Of a stretch of DNA of 64,000 nucleotides, positions 14,265 to 23,912 are shown piece by piece. The DNA is taken from positions 434,001 to 498,000 of the forward strand of contig CAWJSE010000002.1 of assembly GCA_963845445.1 (NCBI GenBank), given 5' to 3'. A program made the position numbers and the translations under genes. Below the pieces are notes generated by a model. The model saw only the letters and a program-made list of their open reading frames with translations, did not search any database and had not been told where the DNA came from. The first letter of the stretch is position 1. Each line of letters starts with the position of its first letter. This DNA is from JABDBL01 sp963845445. GTDB lineage: Bacteria > Cyanobacteriota > Vampirovibrionia > Obscuribacterales > Obscuribacteraceae.

Positions 14265-17153
14265 ATGCAAAAAAGATCAATGGTTAAGCCCAATACGATT
14301 GCTGGCAAATCGGTTAAGAACAAAGCCAAGAAGACTACTAGTGCTGGAAAGAAAAGCAATTTAAATAATCAAAACACATCCAAGCTAAGCACAAATTCAA
14401 AAAGCAAATCAAAAGTTGTGCAATCAAAAAAAGCAGTTAAGAAAGTTACTGAACGCGAAAATATAACAGAATATCAGCTAAAAAATGGCTTAAAAGTTTT
14501 GTTGCTACCTAACGACAGTGCTCCGGTGGTGACAGTCTTGGTTTTATATAAGGTAGGCAGTCGTAATGAGGCGGTTGGTTTTACTGGAGCTACTCATTTT
14601 TTGGAACATATGTTATTTAAAGGTACCAACAAACATAATGCCGAAAAGGGTAACGGTATAGATGAATTGTTGACCCAAATAGGCGCTTACTGGAATGCCA
14701 CCACTTGGTTTGATCGAACTAGTTATTTTGAAGTAGTTCCCTCCGAGTATCTAGAGCTATGCTTGAGCCTCGAAGCGGACAGAATGAGAAACTTGCGCTT
14801 GAGGCAAGAAGATCGTGATTCGGAAATGTCTGTGGTTCGAAATGAAATGGAGCGTGGAGAAAATTATCCGGATGAGGCTTTAGAAAAAGAACTTTATGCG
14901 ATTTCATTTCGGGAACATCCTTACCATCACCCAACTATAGGTTGGCGTTGCGATGTCGAAGGCGTGCCAATGGAGCGCTTGAAAGCATTTTATGATACTT
15001 TTTATTGGCCAGATAATGCCACTTTAATTGTTGTGGGAGATTTTAAAAGCAAATCTGCTTTGGAAATGGTCGATAAATATTTTGGAGTTATTAAGTCTGC
15101 ACCAAAGCCGATACCGCATGTTTATACCATCGAGCCAGCACAAGAAGGTGAGCGAAGATTTGAAATACACCGAGCCGGAGATTTGTCGAGGGTATGGGTT
15201 GGTTATCATATTCCGGAAGCAGCTCATAAAGACACTTACGCTTTGTCAGCTATAAGGCACATTTTAGGTGGAACTTATGAACGCTCCAGTCGTTTATATG
15301 GCAGTTTAATTGATTCCGGCATAGCTTGCGATGCTTTTGCCCGTCACTTTGACTTGCGTGATCCGGGTCTTTTCGTTGTTGGCGCAATGCTCAATCCTGG
15401 TGTGTCCATAAACAAAGCAGAAGAATTATTGCATGCGGAACTCGAGAAATTAACTAAAGAACCGGTAAACGTTGATGAACTGAGGCGCGCTAAGATAGCA
15501 AACGATAAAGGCACTATACTAGCCAAAGCAGAACCAAATAGTTTTGCTTTTATGCTTGCTGAGGCCGAATCACGTCTAGATTGGCATTGGCTTATGGATT
15601 ACGATGAGCGTTTTGGAGCTGTAACGGCTCAAGAAATCATCGCAGTGGCTAAGCGCTACTTCCGAAAAGAAAATCGCACTGTTGGCCATTTTATTCCCCG
15701 CCAACAAGAAGTCGAGGTGGTTCCTGAGGAGCACAATGGTAATAAATTGATCCCAGTAGATCAAACAAAGCTCGTTAAATCAAAGAGTTCCAAGGAGCAA
15801 AAACCTAATATCAAAGAGAAAAAAGCCCAAAAATTAGAATATAGCGTTTCCAAAGTCAAAGTCTCTAAGCCCAAGCCTTCCGCCACAAAATTTGCTAGCC
15901 GTGTGGATAAAAGGATCTTGCAGAATGGCATTACTCTTTTGCTGATGCGTAATCCAGGAATTGAGTCGCTCGGTTTATCAGGAGTTATAAAAGCAGGCAA
16001 ATATTATTCCTATCAACAAAACAGTAATCTAGCCGATATTATGACGGACTTACTGCCAAAAGGTTCGCTTCATTATGATAAAACTGCGATCGCTCAAGCA
16101 TTAGAGAGTATGGGCATTCCCGGTGGCTTAGACTTTTCAGTTGATAATTTTCGACTTTCATTCGGTACGCATCTAGTAGCTTCTGATTTGAATGAATACT
16201 GTAAATTGCTAAGCGACATATTGCGTAATCCTAGCTTTGCGGAAGATGAACTGGCAAAGACAAAGGTAGAATGGCAGGCTCGTTTTCAGGAAGCAATGAA
16301 TAATACTAAGATGTTGGCTTGGAATACTTTTCGAAACCATATTTATGATGCCAAACATCCTTATCATGAAAAATCTTTTACCGAAGAATTAAGCGAATTG
16401 CCACTTGTTTCTCAATCTAGCATTCTTGATCTTCATAAGCGATCATTTTCTCCCTCATCCATGATCTTAGCTCTGGTAGGAGACATAGATTTGGATGAAG
16501 CTGCAAAAATTGTCGAGCATTATTTTGGTGATTGGTCAGGGCCTGCAACTCCTCTTATTACGATACCGGATGTAGTACTGCCTAAAAAAACTGATCGACT
16601 AGAGATCAAATTAGCGGATAAGCAAAGTGTTGATATAGTAATGGGGCATCCAGCTAATCTTTGTCGCTCGAATGCGGATTTTTATGCGGCTAGAATTGCA
16701 AATTCGGCTTTAGGGCAAGACACCATAACTTCCCGACTGGGTCAAATTGTAAGAGAAAAAGCCGGACTTACTTATGGTATTTATTCATCGTTTTCAGACA
16801 CTGCTTATTCTGGTGCGCCTTGGTCTGTGACATTAACTGTTAATCCCAGTAATATTGATCGCGCCATCGACCTAGCTTCCAGAGTGCTGACCGATTATTT
16901 AGAGCATGGTATCAGTAATGATGAGTTAGACAAAGAAGTTGGCAGAGCGGTTGGCTCGTTTAAGGTTGGCCTAGCATCATCTTTAGGTATATCCAGGGCA
17001 TTAGCTGAATTTGAATTTATTGGTTTGGGAGTAGGTGCTCTAGATGAAATTACCAATAAATTTCTAGCGGTCACAAAAGATGCCGCTAATGCTGCTGCTG
17101 AAAAATATATGCATCCGGATCGTTCTTTGACTGTTATTGCGGGTAGCATCTAA
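14265..17153 (+). CDS. Tandem M16-family zinc protease (active and inactive halves fused)
   Basis: 962 aa. The first half carries the inverted zinc motif HFLEH (H111, E114, H115) with the third ligand in the downstream RNEMERG (about E194), so it should be a working peptidase. The second half begins near residue 545 (LQNGITLLLMRNPG), lacks HxxEH, and ends with the M16 pattern REKAGLTYGIYSSF. M16B enzymes usually pair an active and an inactive subunit; here both are on one chain. The first 65 residues and the central linker are rich in Lys and Ser and no signal peptide is visible. Substrate unknown. An alternative ATG lies five codons later. Confidence 0.9.
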   Translation: MQKRSMVKPNTIAGKSVKNKAKKTTSAGKKSNLNNQNTSKLSTNSKSKSKVVQSKKAVKKVTERENITEYQLKNGLKVLLLPNDSAPVVTVLVLYKVGSRNEAVGFTGATHFLEHMLFKGTNKHNAEKGNGIDELLTQIGAYWNATTWFDRTSYFEVVPSEYLELCLSLEADRMRNLRLRQEDRDSEMSVVRNEMERGENYPDEALEKELYAISFREHPYHHPTIGWRCDVEGVPMERLKAFYDTFYWPDNATLIVVGDFKSKSALEMVDKYFGVIKSAPKPIPHVYTIEPAQEGERRFEIHRAGDLSRVWVGYHIPEAAHKDTYALSAIRHILGGTYERSSRLYGSLIDSGIACDAFARHFDLRDPGLFVVGAMLNPGVSINKAEELLHAELEKLTKEPVNVDELRRAKIANDKGTILAKAEPNSFAFMLAEAESRLDWHWLMDYDERFGAVTAQEIIAVAKRYFRKENRTVGHFIPRQQEVEVVPEEHNGNKLIPVDQTKLVKSKSSKEQKPNIKEKKAQKLEYSVSKVKVSKPKPSATKFASRVDKRILQNGITLLLMRNPGIESLGLSGVIKAGKYYSYQQNSNLADIMTDLLPKGSLHYDKTAIAQALESMGIPGGLDFSVDNFRLSFGTHLVASDLNEYCKLLSDILRNPSFAEDELAKTKVEWQARFQEAMNNTKMLAWNTFRNHIYDAKHPYHEKSFTEELSELPLVSQSSILDLHKRSFSPSSMILALVGDIDLDEAAKIVEHYFGDWSGPATPLITIPDVVLPKKTDRLEIKLADKQSVDIVMGHPANLCRSNADFYAARIANSALGQDTITSRLGQIVREKAGLTYGIYSSFSDTAYSGAPWSVTLTVNPSNIDRAIDLASRVLTDYLEHGISNDELDKEVGRAVGSFKVGLASSLGISRALAEFEFIGLGVGALDEITNKFLAVTKDAANAAAEKYMHPDRSLTVIAGSI

Positions 17154-17164
17154 AAGCCGGATGC

Positions 17165-17869
17165 TTATTGGACTAAGTTGACTCTATTGCCCCCAGATTG
17201 CAAAGCACTTTTTAAAGCTTTAAATGCAAATTTCAGCATTTGCTCATCATTTTGGGCTTGAGAAGGAAAAGCTGCTATGCCTATACTAAGTGAGATATGC
17301 CAGCTTTGGCTGATGTCAGAACTACGTTGTGAGCCTATCTGCTGACATAATCTTTCCGCTAGACAGGATGCTCCTTCAGCTGTTGTTTCAGGACAAACAA
17401 TTAGTAAATGTTCTCGATCATATCTGCCTGGAATATCTACATCCCTTATCATTTGCATTAGCGATTGGGCTGTTCTTTTAAGGACAGAATCATAAGCAAC
17501 CGGTCCACCATATTTGGTTACTTGCTCCAAGCAATCTAGATTGATGATTAATAGAGCCAATGCTTTTTTGTAGCGTAGAGCCCGTTTGACCTCATCCTTG
17601 AACATACGGCTAATAGTGTCGTGATTATAGAGCTCGGTGACAGCATCCAAAAGAGCAAGTTTTTCTAATTGCCTTGGATCACTGTTCAGCCAGTTTGAAT
17701 TTAGGTTGTTCAGATATAAACTTTGTTCAATTTCCTTAAATCCGGCTTGTTTATTATTTGCTGACATACGTTTGATTTCGCCAGTTGTACGTAATTGACT
17801 CAATTTGCGCCGGAATAATGATTCGCGACCAACAACTGCTTCTTCACTGTAATTAGATGAAATAGACAT
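17165..17869 (-). CDS. Degenerate GGDEF-domain protein (paralogue)
   Basis: About 234 aa from the ATG at 17869, which has GGAGGCAAG seven bases upstream. It shows LLDAVTELYNHDTISRMFKD, LALLIINLDCLEQV, then ISLSIGIAAFPSQ and GGNRV, the same frame of motifs as the gene at 12000-12665. The catalytic signature is GRYDREHLLIVCPET, so the GGDEF loop is lost. It probably does not synthesise cyclic di-GMP. It lies convergent to the M16 protease gene with a 14-bp gap. Function as a c-di-GMP-independent scaffold or receptor is inference. Confidence 0.82.
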   Translation of the reverse strand: MSISSNYSEEAVVGRESLFRRKLSQLRTTGEIKRMSANNKQAGFKEIEQSLYLNNLNSNWLNSDPRQLEKLALLDAVTELYNHDTISRMFKDEVKRALRYKKALALLIINLDCLEQVTKYGGPVAYDSVLKRTAQSLMQMIRDVDIPGRYDREHLLIVCPETTAEGASCLAERLCQQIGSQRSSDISQSWHISLSIGIAAFPSQAQNDEQMLKFAFKALKSALQSGGNRVNLVQ

Positions 17870-18152
17870 ATCTTGCCTCCAAATATTTTCCTTTCTCCAC
17901 ACAATATTGAAAATGAATGGCAGAGTTGTGACATATCATCAAAATGAGATTAATTAGCAAAATCGAAGTGCGGATATATTGCAAATGGTAAAACCGAATT
18001 TGATACCACTTCGAATATTGTCTTACTTATGATTAATTGATAAACTAGGTTTACTGGATGAGTATTTAAGGAAAGAATTGAAGTTTTTGAGTATTGTTGT
18101 CACAAAGTCCCGGCATTATTTCCAGTGAACTTAGCGGGGTTTGTACTAGAAA

Positions 18153-18965
18153 ATGTCTTTTATGTGCAAAATACTATTCTCCAATATACGATGTCTATAT
18201 CTTATTATCTTCTTGGCAATCTCAATTCCTCTGCCCTTGTCGGCTAATGTTTTATTAGATGAAACAGCTAGCGTGCAGAAGAAATTGGAGAATGGCGAAG
18301 TTGTCGTAGATCTAAAAGACGTCGGCAATACTAAATATGTCGAAGGAAGGGTTCTAATTAATGAGCCTCCTGACAAAGTATGGCCTATTTTGGTCAATCC
18401 GTTCGAATTTCAGGGTAAAATCTCGCCGCGTATGAAAACGGTTGAGGTTATGTCCGATCAAACTAACCGGTCTGTTTTAAAAGTAACATTAGACATTTTG
18501 CTCATACCCCACTTTAACTACATAGTGGAGTCTTTATATGAGAGTGGTGCTAGTGTGCAATTCCATCGTATTGGCGGTACAGTGAAAGATTTTCGGGGCT
18601 CTTGGGTTATGAATCCTGCCGCCGGCGGTAATAAAACCGAGCTTGTATATTGTATGTATATAGATCCTGGATTTCCTGTGCCCCAATGGATAATTAGAGA
18701 GGGTGTCAAGAACGAATTGCCCAAAACTCTTATTGCTTTGCGACAAAGAATTGACAATGTTTCCGAGCATCCTAGTATTAAAGCAAAGCGTACTATTTTG
18801 GCTGCTTTAATAAAGTTTCCCGGCCGCCATTTAAGTTCAAATGATTGTAGCTTGAACGAGCCATTGGCTCAAATCCACACCAAAACTGATCATCTTGATA
18901 ACCTAAACTCAGAAACCAATCACAACCTTAGCTTGGCTGGACAGCAACAGCTAATTAGTCGTTAG
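18153..18965 (+). CDS. Exported SRPBCC/START-like lipid-binding protein
   Basis: 270 aa. An N-terminal hydrophobic segment (YLIIFLAISIPLPLSANV) looks like a signal peptide. The body has the SRPBCC beginning VEGRVLINEPPDKVWPILVN (also seen in polyketide cyclase/dehydrase and COQ10-like proteins) and ends with IIREGVKNELPKTLIALRQR, the long C-terminal helix of this fold. Proteins of this type hold hydrophobic ligands in a cavity. The last 60 residues are unrelated and polar. Its end overlaps the convergent rubrerythrin gene by 11 bp. Confidence 0.75.
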   Translation: MSFMCKILFSNIRCLYLIIFLAISIPLPLSANVLLDETASVQKKLENGEVVVDLKDVGNTKYVEGRVLINEPPDKVWPILVNPFEFQGKISPRMKTVEVMSDQTNRSVLKVTLDILLIPHFNYIVESLYESGASVQFHRIGGTVKDFRGSWVMNPAAGGNKTELVYCMYIDPGFPVPQWIIREGVKNELPKTLIALRQRIDNVSEHPSIKAKRTILAALIKFPGRHLSSNDCSLNEPLAQIHTKTDHLDNLNSETNHNLSLAGQQQLISR

Positions 18966-19434
18966 TCTTTGTCTGCTTTATATTTTCAAGAGCTTGCTGA
19001 TAGCGTTCAGCATGGATTTTTTCTACTTTAGCCAAACTTTTAAAACGTTTTGCCGCTTCATCAAAAATTGCCGCGTGTTCTCTAGACTCTTTTGCCTGTT
19101 CTATAAATTCTGCAGCTGCTGCCAGCTTACCTTCAGCTATAGCTGTGCGTTCAAATTCTGGATACATATGATTTGTCTCGTATAATTCGCCTTCTATAGC
19201 TATTTCTAAAAGTGTTTCTATGGTCAAGTCTTTGACTGGATAAATTAATTCCAGATGTGAAAATGCATGAGCCGTTTCTTGATGCGCTGTATTTTCAAAT
19301 AATTCGGCTATTTTTTCATTGCCCAATTTACGAGCTTGTTTAGCGAAATATAGATATTTGCGATTGGCCATCGATTCGCCCGCAAAAGCTGCCTCTAAAT
19401 TTTTATCGGTTTGGGTTTTATCATTTTGGTGCAT
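18955..19434 (-). CDS. Rubrerythrin-like diiron protein without rubredoxin domain
   Basis: 159 aa, with GGAGGAAAAT before the start. The four-helix diiron ligands appear as FAGESMANRKY, ENTAHQETAHAFSH, AIEGELYETNHMYPEFE and KVEKIHAERY, the E...ExxH pattern of rubrerythrins. The usual C-terminal rubredoxin (CxxC pairs) is missing, so an external electron donor would be needed. Such proteins reduce hydrogen peroxide in the cytoplasm. The window also has a stand-alone 2Fe-2S ferredoxin (8650-8946), but no link between them is shown. Confidence 0.9.
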   Translation of the reverse strand: MHQNDKTQTDKNLEAAFAGESMANRKYLYFAKQARKLGNEKIAELFENTAHQETAHAFSHLELIYPVKDLTIETLLEIAIEGELYETNHMYPEFERTAIAEGKLAAAAEFIEQAKESREHAAIFDEAAKRFKSLAKVEKIHAERYQQALENIKQTKTND

Positions 19435-19638
19435 ATTTTCCTCCAGCTTGAAATAACCAAAAGCATTACTCTTTTGATATAGTGATTAAGTGATATCTAA
19501 AATTAGAAATCTAATAAACTTAGAATAACTCTAAATAGTGCTTATGTCAATATGGTCTTATGTTATTAGCCATTTTCATGCTGTTTGTCAGGTAATTTGG
19601 CCGATTAATTTGATTTTTGCTTTAGTGAGGCACAAGTA

Positions 19639-20028
19639 ATGAAGCTCATAAAAACCTATCTATTATTAGCTAGCCTAATTGGTTTTTTGCAAATTTTGGA
19701 TGGGATAATTCTTTATAGCCAATCGGGCAAAGCAATATTTTTCAATCATATAGTATCCATGGTCGAAGCTATTTGGATATTGATATCAATAATTTCAATC
19801 GCTTTATTCCGTAGAAATAAACTATCTGTTTTATCACCCGTATCATTGATCGTATATGAAGTCCTTGGCTGGTGTGCAGGAGCAGTAATTGTACTTAAAG
19901 CGGCTAACCAAAACATTTCATTAGAAGTACTTCCCATTCCTCTGTGGGCAGCTGTAGCTGGAATAATTTTTGGCGCGTATTACATCGTAGTCAACGCATG
20001 TTTATACAAAGAAATATCGAGTGACTAA
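19639..20028 (+). CDS. Four-helix membrane protein, unknown function
   Basis: 129 aa. Four hydrophobic helices are visible: about residues 5-28, 38-60, 70-88 and 98-122. There are few charged residues and no catalytic motif. It starts with ATG after GTGAGGCAC. It sits 39 bp before the quinone oxidoreductase on the same strand, so co-transcription is possible. I do not recognise the family. Confidence 0.6.
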   Translation: MKLIKTYLLLASLIGFLQILDGIILYSQSGKAIFFNHIVSMVEAIWILISIISIALFRRNKLSVLSPVSLIVYEVLGWCAGAVIVLKAANQNISLEVLPIPLWAAVAGIIFGAYYIVVNACLYKEISSD

Positions 20029-20067
20029 TAAAGAAAAACGTTAAGGGCAATAGTTTGGGTAAATAAA

Positions 20068-21048
20068 TTGAAAGCATTAGTAATAAAAAAATTTGCCGAA
20101 GAACCTGTTCTGGAGTTGAGCCAAATTGCAGATTTGACTCCGCAAGCTCAAGAGGTAAAAGTAAGGGTAAAGGCGGTAGGCGTGAATCAAGCCGACCTGT
20201 TGCAATGCAAAGGGCATTATCCGGCTCCGCCCGGTTTTCCGGCAGACATTCCAGGGCTTGAATTTGCTGGTGTGATAAGTGAAATTGGCCAATCGGTAAC
20301 TAACTTTAAAATAGGAGACCGTGTATTTGGCTTAGTGGGTGGCGGCGCTTATTCTGAGCAACTAGTCATTCATTCTCTATGTTTGACTCGCATTCCAGAT
20401 GATCTCGACTTTGTAGGAGCTGCCGCTTTACCCGAAGTATTTATTACTGCATACGATGCACTGATAACCCAAATGAAATTGTCTATGGGTGAATCATTGC
20501 TTATTAGTGCCGTCGGTAGTGGCGTAGGATTAGCGGCTTTACAAATTGCCAAAGTAATGGGCTGTACTGTTATAGGCTCTTCGCGCAGTCAAAAGAAACT
20601 GGATAAGGCTAAGGCGCTAGGACTTGATCACGGCATTTTAGTGAAAGAAGGAAAATTTTCTTCCGCTCTTAAAGAAATTTTGCCTGCGGGAGTGGATGTT
20701 ATTTTAGAGTTGATTGGCGGTGATTACCTGATCGAAGACATTGATTGTTCTGCCAAGAACGGGCGAATTGTTATAGTGGGGCTTCTGGCTGGACGAACAG
20801 TTAATATTGATTTGGGAAAAGTCCTTCATAAGAGATTACTTTTAAAAGGCACGACTTTGAGAGCACGACCATTGGTAGAAAAAATCTTAGTCAACGAAAT
20901 GTTCGAAAAAAATATAGTACCTTTAATCAAAGCGAAAAAAATTAGACCTAATATAGATAAAATTTTTGCGTTGGCAGATGCCGCTAAAGCATTTCAACAT
21001 TTGGCTAGTGGTGAGAGCTTCGGTAAGGTAGTGCTCACCATCGATTAA
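20068..21048 (+). CDS. Zinc-independent NADPH:quinone oxidoreductase (MDR superfamily)
   Basis: 326 aa starting at TTG. The catalytic half has the quinone-oxidoreductase signature VNQADLLQCKGHYPAPPG and FPADIPGLEFAGVI. The Rossmann half has LLISAVGSGVGLAALQIAK for NADPH binding, followed by GSSRSQKKLDKAKALG. Ligands for catalytic and structural zinc are absent, as in QOR/TP53I3-like members. It would reduce quinones or conjugated enones in the cytoplasm. It is followed after 5 bp by the methyltransferase gene, so the two are one operon. Confidence 0.88.
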   Translation: MKALVIKKFAEEPVLELSQIADLTPQAQEVKVRVKAVGVNQADLLQCKGHYPAPPGFPADIPGLEFAGVISEIGQSVTNFKIGDRVFGLVGGGAYSEQLVIHSLCLTRIPDDLDFVGAAALPEVFITAYDALITQMKLSMGESLLISAVGSGVGLAALQIAKVMGCTVIGSSRSQKKLDKAKALGLDHGILVKEGKFSSALKEILPAGVDVILELIGGDYLIEDIDCSAKNGRIVIVGLLAGRTVNIDLGKVLHKRLLLKGTTLRARPLVEKILVNEMFEKNIVPLIKAKKIRPNIDKIFALADAAKAFQHLASGESFGKVVLTID

Positions 21049-21053
21049 TGTAG

Positions 21054-21992
21054 ATGATACCAAATATAGTACAAACTGAAGATGGTTCTATTACTTGCAT
21101 TGACGCCAGTTCTGGCGAGCTATATCATAACCGTGTTGGAGCATACACCGAAGCTTTTGCTCATTATGTCCAGGTATGTGACTTACCTGAACGTTTAGTG
21201 AGGCAGGCAAGCATCACCGTTCTGGATGTTTGTTTTGGACTTGGCTATAATTCCCTTGTTTTAATCGATCAATTATTGCATTGGGTCGAAAAGAATGAGT
21301 CTATGCAATCACCAATATCTTGCCGCATTATAGGAATAGATCAGGATAGAAAAATTTTGGATTTAATTCCTCAAGTTTTACTTGATCCAAGGTTTAACGG
21401 ACTTTGTAAGCTTTTGAACCTCAGCGATGAAACAACCAGAGATATGGTCAACAGATGGCAAGCTGGTGGTAAATATCAATTTCAGTGCAAACAGCAAGTC
21501 AAACTTTCTATCTCATTGGAAATGAAGATCCAAGATGTAAGAAAAGTGGTACCACAATTAGTTAATGCAAAAGAGACTTTCGATTACATATTTCATGACG
21601 GCTTTAGTCCTCGCGTTATGCCTGAACTATGGACCGTAGATCTTTTTGCTCAATATGCAAAACTGCTCACAGATAGTGGACGCATAATTACTTATAGCAG
21701 TGCCTATGCAGTTAGGGGCGCCCTGATAGAATGCGGATTAGAAATAAGAAAATCGGCACCTTTAGGTGGTAAGTCTGGAGGCACCATTGCCTTTAAGCCC
21801 GGTCAGCCAGAAATAGTAAATGAGCAATCAATATTCTTTCTTTCCGATGAAGAGAAATCACGGTTGCAAAGTCGCTCCGGCACTCCTTATCGTGATCCTA
21901 ATTTTGGCAGCACAGGCGCTCAGATAATTCAGCGCAGACAAAGTGATATGGATCAAGCATCAAGTAAGATTATAAACATCGACACTGGGTAG
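21054..21992 (+). CDS. MnmD/MnmC1-like tRNA-wobble-uridine methyltransferase
   Basis: 312 aa. The SAM-binding motif is ITVLDVCFGLGYNSLV, with the adenosine-binding acid in IIGIDQD. The MnmD hallmark FHDGFSPRVMPELWTVDLF and the following LLTDSGRIITYSSAYAVRGAL and GGKSGGTIA match methyltransferase domain 30 (DUF752). This domain makes 5-methylaminomethyl-2-thiouridine in tRNA when alone or fused to MnmC oxidase. No oxidase domain is present. Size and insertions are larger than a minimal MnmD, so a related small-substrate methyltransferase cannot be excluded. Confidence 0.78.
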   Translation: MIPNIVQTEDGSITCIDASSGELYHNRVGAYTEAFAHYVQVCDLPERLVRQASITVLDVCFGLGYNSLVLIDQLLHWVEKNESMQSPISCRIIGIDQDRKILDLIPQVLLDPRFNGLCKLLNLSDETTRDMVNRWQAGGKYQFQCKQQVKLSISLEMKIQDVRKVVPQLVNAKETFDYIFHDGFSPRVMPELWTVDLFAQYAKLLTDSGRIITYSSAYAVRGALIECGLEIRKSAPLGGKSGGTIAFKPGQPEIVNEQSIFFLSDEEKSRLQSRSGTPYRDPNFGSTGAQIIQRRQSDMDQASSKIINIDTG

Positions 21993-22113
21993 AATATAAA
22001 AGTAACTTGAAACCGGTCGTTATGGTGGAAATATTTTTTGCCCATTAGCTTGTAGATTGTTTTGCGGCATTGCTTCTTCTAGCGATGCCATTCTTATTAG
22101 TAACGCCAATTGA

Positions 22114-22740
22114 TTATCGGCGGTAGCGTTTGCCTGCTGCTATTGATTTTTCTAGAGAAAGAGCAGGGTCATCTACCGGTGCAACGGTATAGTCGTGATA
22201 TATAAGAGCTGCTAAGCCCAATCCCCCCAAAGCAATTAACAATATGCTCGTCCACCACAAGCCGATAGAGCTCTGTAATAGTGCTGGATCAGGAACCGAA
22301 TTCTCTGGATTATCCGCTTGGTATCGTATAAGTACAGGCGCATATTCAGCACTTCTTATAGACTTTAAAGTTTCTGCCATTACTTTGGAAAAATCTACTG
22401 CAGTCTGAGATTTTAGTTTAGCTAATAAAGCTGATGAATCAGGAATAATCATCTTTGGTGCCTTGAAAGTAGCCATGCGCACGTATGATAAGCATGGTCC
22501 GCAAGTTTTCTCGCTGGTATAGCTTTTATCTTTGACGGTATAAGAATATTTAGCATAAGGCATACTGATTGGTAAAAAGCGACCAATAACCGGTACTCCA
22601 AAGCGCTTATCTTTAATTTCGATCAATTTACCGCTTACAGTGGGCCAATTGGTCGATTTTGCTTCGTCCATTTTTTCCAAACCAAAGCCCAGCAAAGCTA
22701 CCAGCCCAATGAAGAGTATGCAGCCAAAAACTAGTTTCAT
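22114..22740 (-). CDS. DUF3592-type membrane protein
   Basis: About 208 aa from the ATG at 22740; a TTG at 22764 gives eight more residues, and neither has a clear ribosome site. An N-terminal helix (LVFGCILFIGLVALLGFG) and a C-terminal helix (WWTSILLIALGGLGLAALIY) bracket an extracytoplasmic domain with WPTVSGKLIEI, YAKYSYTVKDKSYTSE and VLIRYQADNPENSV. This is the layout of DUF3592 proteins. Function is unknown. It lies downstream of kdsD on the same strand with a gap of about 30 bp. Confidence 0.7.
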   Translation of the reverse strand: MKLVFGCILFIGLVALLGFGLEKMDEAKSTNWPTVSGKLIEIKDKRFGVPVIGRFLPISMPYAKYSYTVKDKSYTSEKTCGPCLSYVRMATFKAPKMIIPDSSALLAKLKSQTAVDFSKVMAETLKSIRSAEYAPVLIRYQADNPENSVPDPALLQSSIGLWWTSILLIALGGLGLAALIYHDYTVAPVDDPALSLEKSIAAGKRYRR

Positions 22741-22771
22741 TTTTTTATACCGGCGAAACGACAACTATATT

Positions 22772-23776
22772 CTATATGATGCCAGCTTTTAGTAAATCCT
22801 TTAAATCTATAACACCTACCGGGGTATTGTTTTGATCAGTAATTATCAGGTCTGCTATTGTAAATTGATCCATTGTACGTAAAGCTTCTACAGCTAGGCT
22901 GCTCGCTTGTATTGTTTTTGGATTACTAGTCATAATGTCACTAGCCTTTTTTTCAAATACATTCTTTTGCCATTTAACTATGGCGCGGCGCAAGTCACCG
23001 TCTGTTATGACGCCAATAAGTTTTCCCTTGCTATCACAGACAGCAGTGAAGCCCAGCTTCTTACTTTCTATTTCGTCTAAAATTTGTGGATAATCAGTGT
23101 CAAAGGCTATTTTAGGTACTGCATTGCCACTGCGCATAATGCTATCTATTGTCAAAAGTTGTTTGCCAATCGATCCACCCGGATGGCTTTTAGCGAAATC
23201 TTTTACACCAAAACCTTTATGTTGCATAAGCACTATTGCCAGCGCATCACCCATAGCTAAAGTAGCGGTAGTAGAGGCGGTCGGTGCAAGGTTAAAGGGA
23301 CAAGCTTCTTGCGAGATGCCAATATTGAGAATTACATCAGCATATTTAGCGAGCGTAGAATTAAGATTACCAGTCAAAGCAATAATTTTTAAGCCTAGTC
23401 TTTTTAGTGGATCCAAGGCGAGCTTTACCTCATTGGTTTCTCCAGAAGAAGAAATTGCTAGCACTAGATCCCGCTCATCTATTACTCCAAAGTCTCCGTG
23501 ATGCAATTCTGCTGAATGGACAAAAAACGCTGGTGTCCCTGTGGAAGAAAATGTAGCAGCAATTTTATTGCCGATATGACCTGATTTACCCAGACCAGTA
23601 ACAATGACTTTGCCTTTGCAATCTAAAAGTAAGGCAATTGCTTTTTCAAAATTGGTATCGACGTTAGCTAAAACTTCGCTAAGTCCAGCAATTTCAATTT
23701 CTAAAACTTGCCTGGCTAAGCCCAATATATTTGTCTTGCTGGAAAGGTTGGTAATTGTTGTTTGGATTTTGTTCAT
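22772..23776 (-). CDS. kdsD: D-arabinose-5-phosphate isomerase (KdsD/GutQ type)
   Basis: 334 aa. The SIS sugar-phosphate domain shows VIVTGLGKSGHIGNKIAATF, FFVHSAELHHGDFGVI and AISSSGETNEV, then HPGGSIGKQLL. Two CBS domains follow (around residues 210-265 and 275-330, with VITDGDLRRAI and GVIDLKDLLKAG). The enzyme converts ribulose-5-phosphate to arabinose-5-phosphate, the first step toward Kdo of lipopolysaccharide. Its presence suggests an outer membrane with Kdo. Other kds genes are not in this window. Start ATG at 23776. Confidence 0.93.
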   Translation of the reverse strand: MNKIQTTITNLSSKTNILGLARQVLEIEIAGLSEVLANVDTNFEKAIALLLDCKGKVIVTGLGKSGHIGNKIAATFSSTGTPAFFVHSAELHHGDFGVIDERDLVLAISSSGETNEVKLALDPLKRLGLKIIALTGNLNSTLAKYADVILNIGISQEACPFNLAPTASTTATLAMGDALAIVLMQHKGFGVKDFAKSHPGGSIGKQLLTIDSIMRSGNAVPKIAFDTDYPQILDEIESKKLGFTAVCDSKGKLIGVITDGDLRRAIVKWQKNVFEKKASDIMTSNPKTIQASSLAVEALRTMDQFTIADLIITDQNNTPVGVIDLKDLLKAGII

Positions 23777-23912
23777 TTGGTTGTATTGCTCATGCTCATT
23801 AGCTTACAATGAATAAGCTTCGACTGAACACTTATTTTACCTGGCAGTTTGGCTTAATTTAAGACTAATTAGCTAATCTTTGCCTATCAATGACATATTA
23901 ACAAAACAAGCA

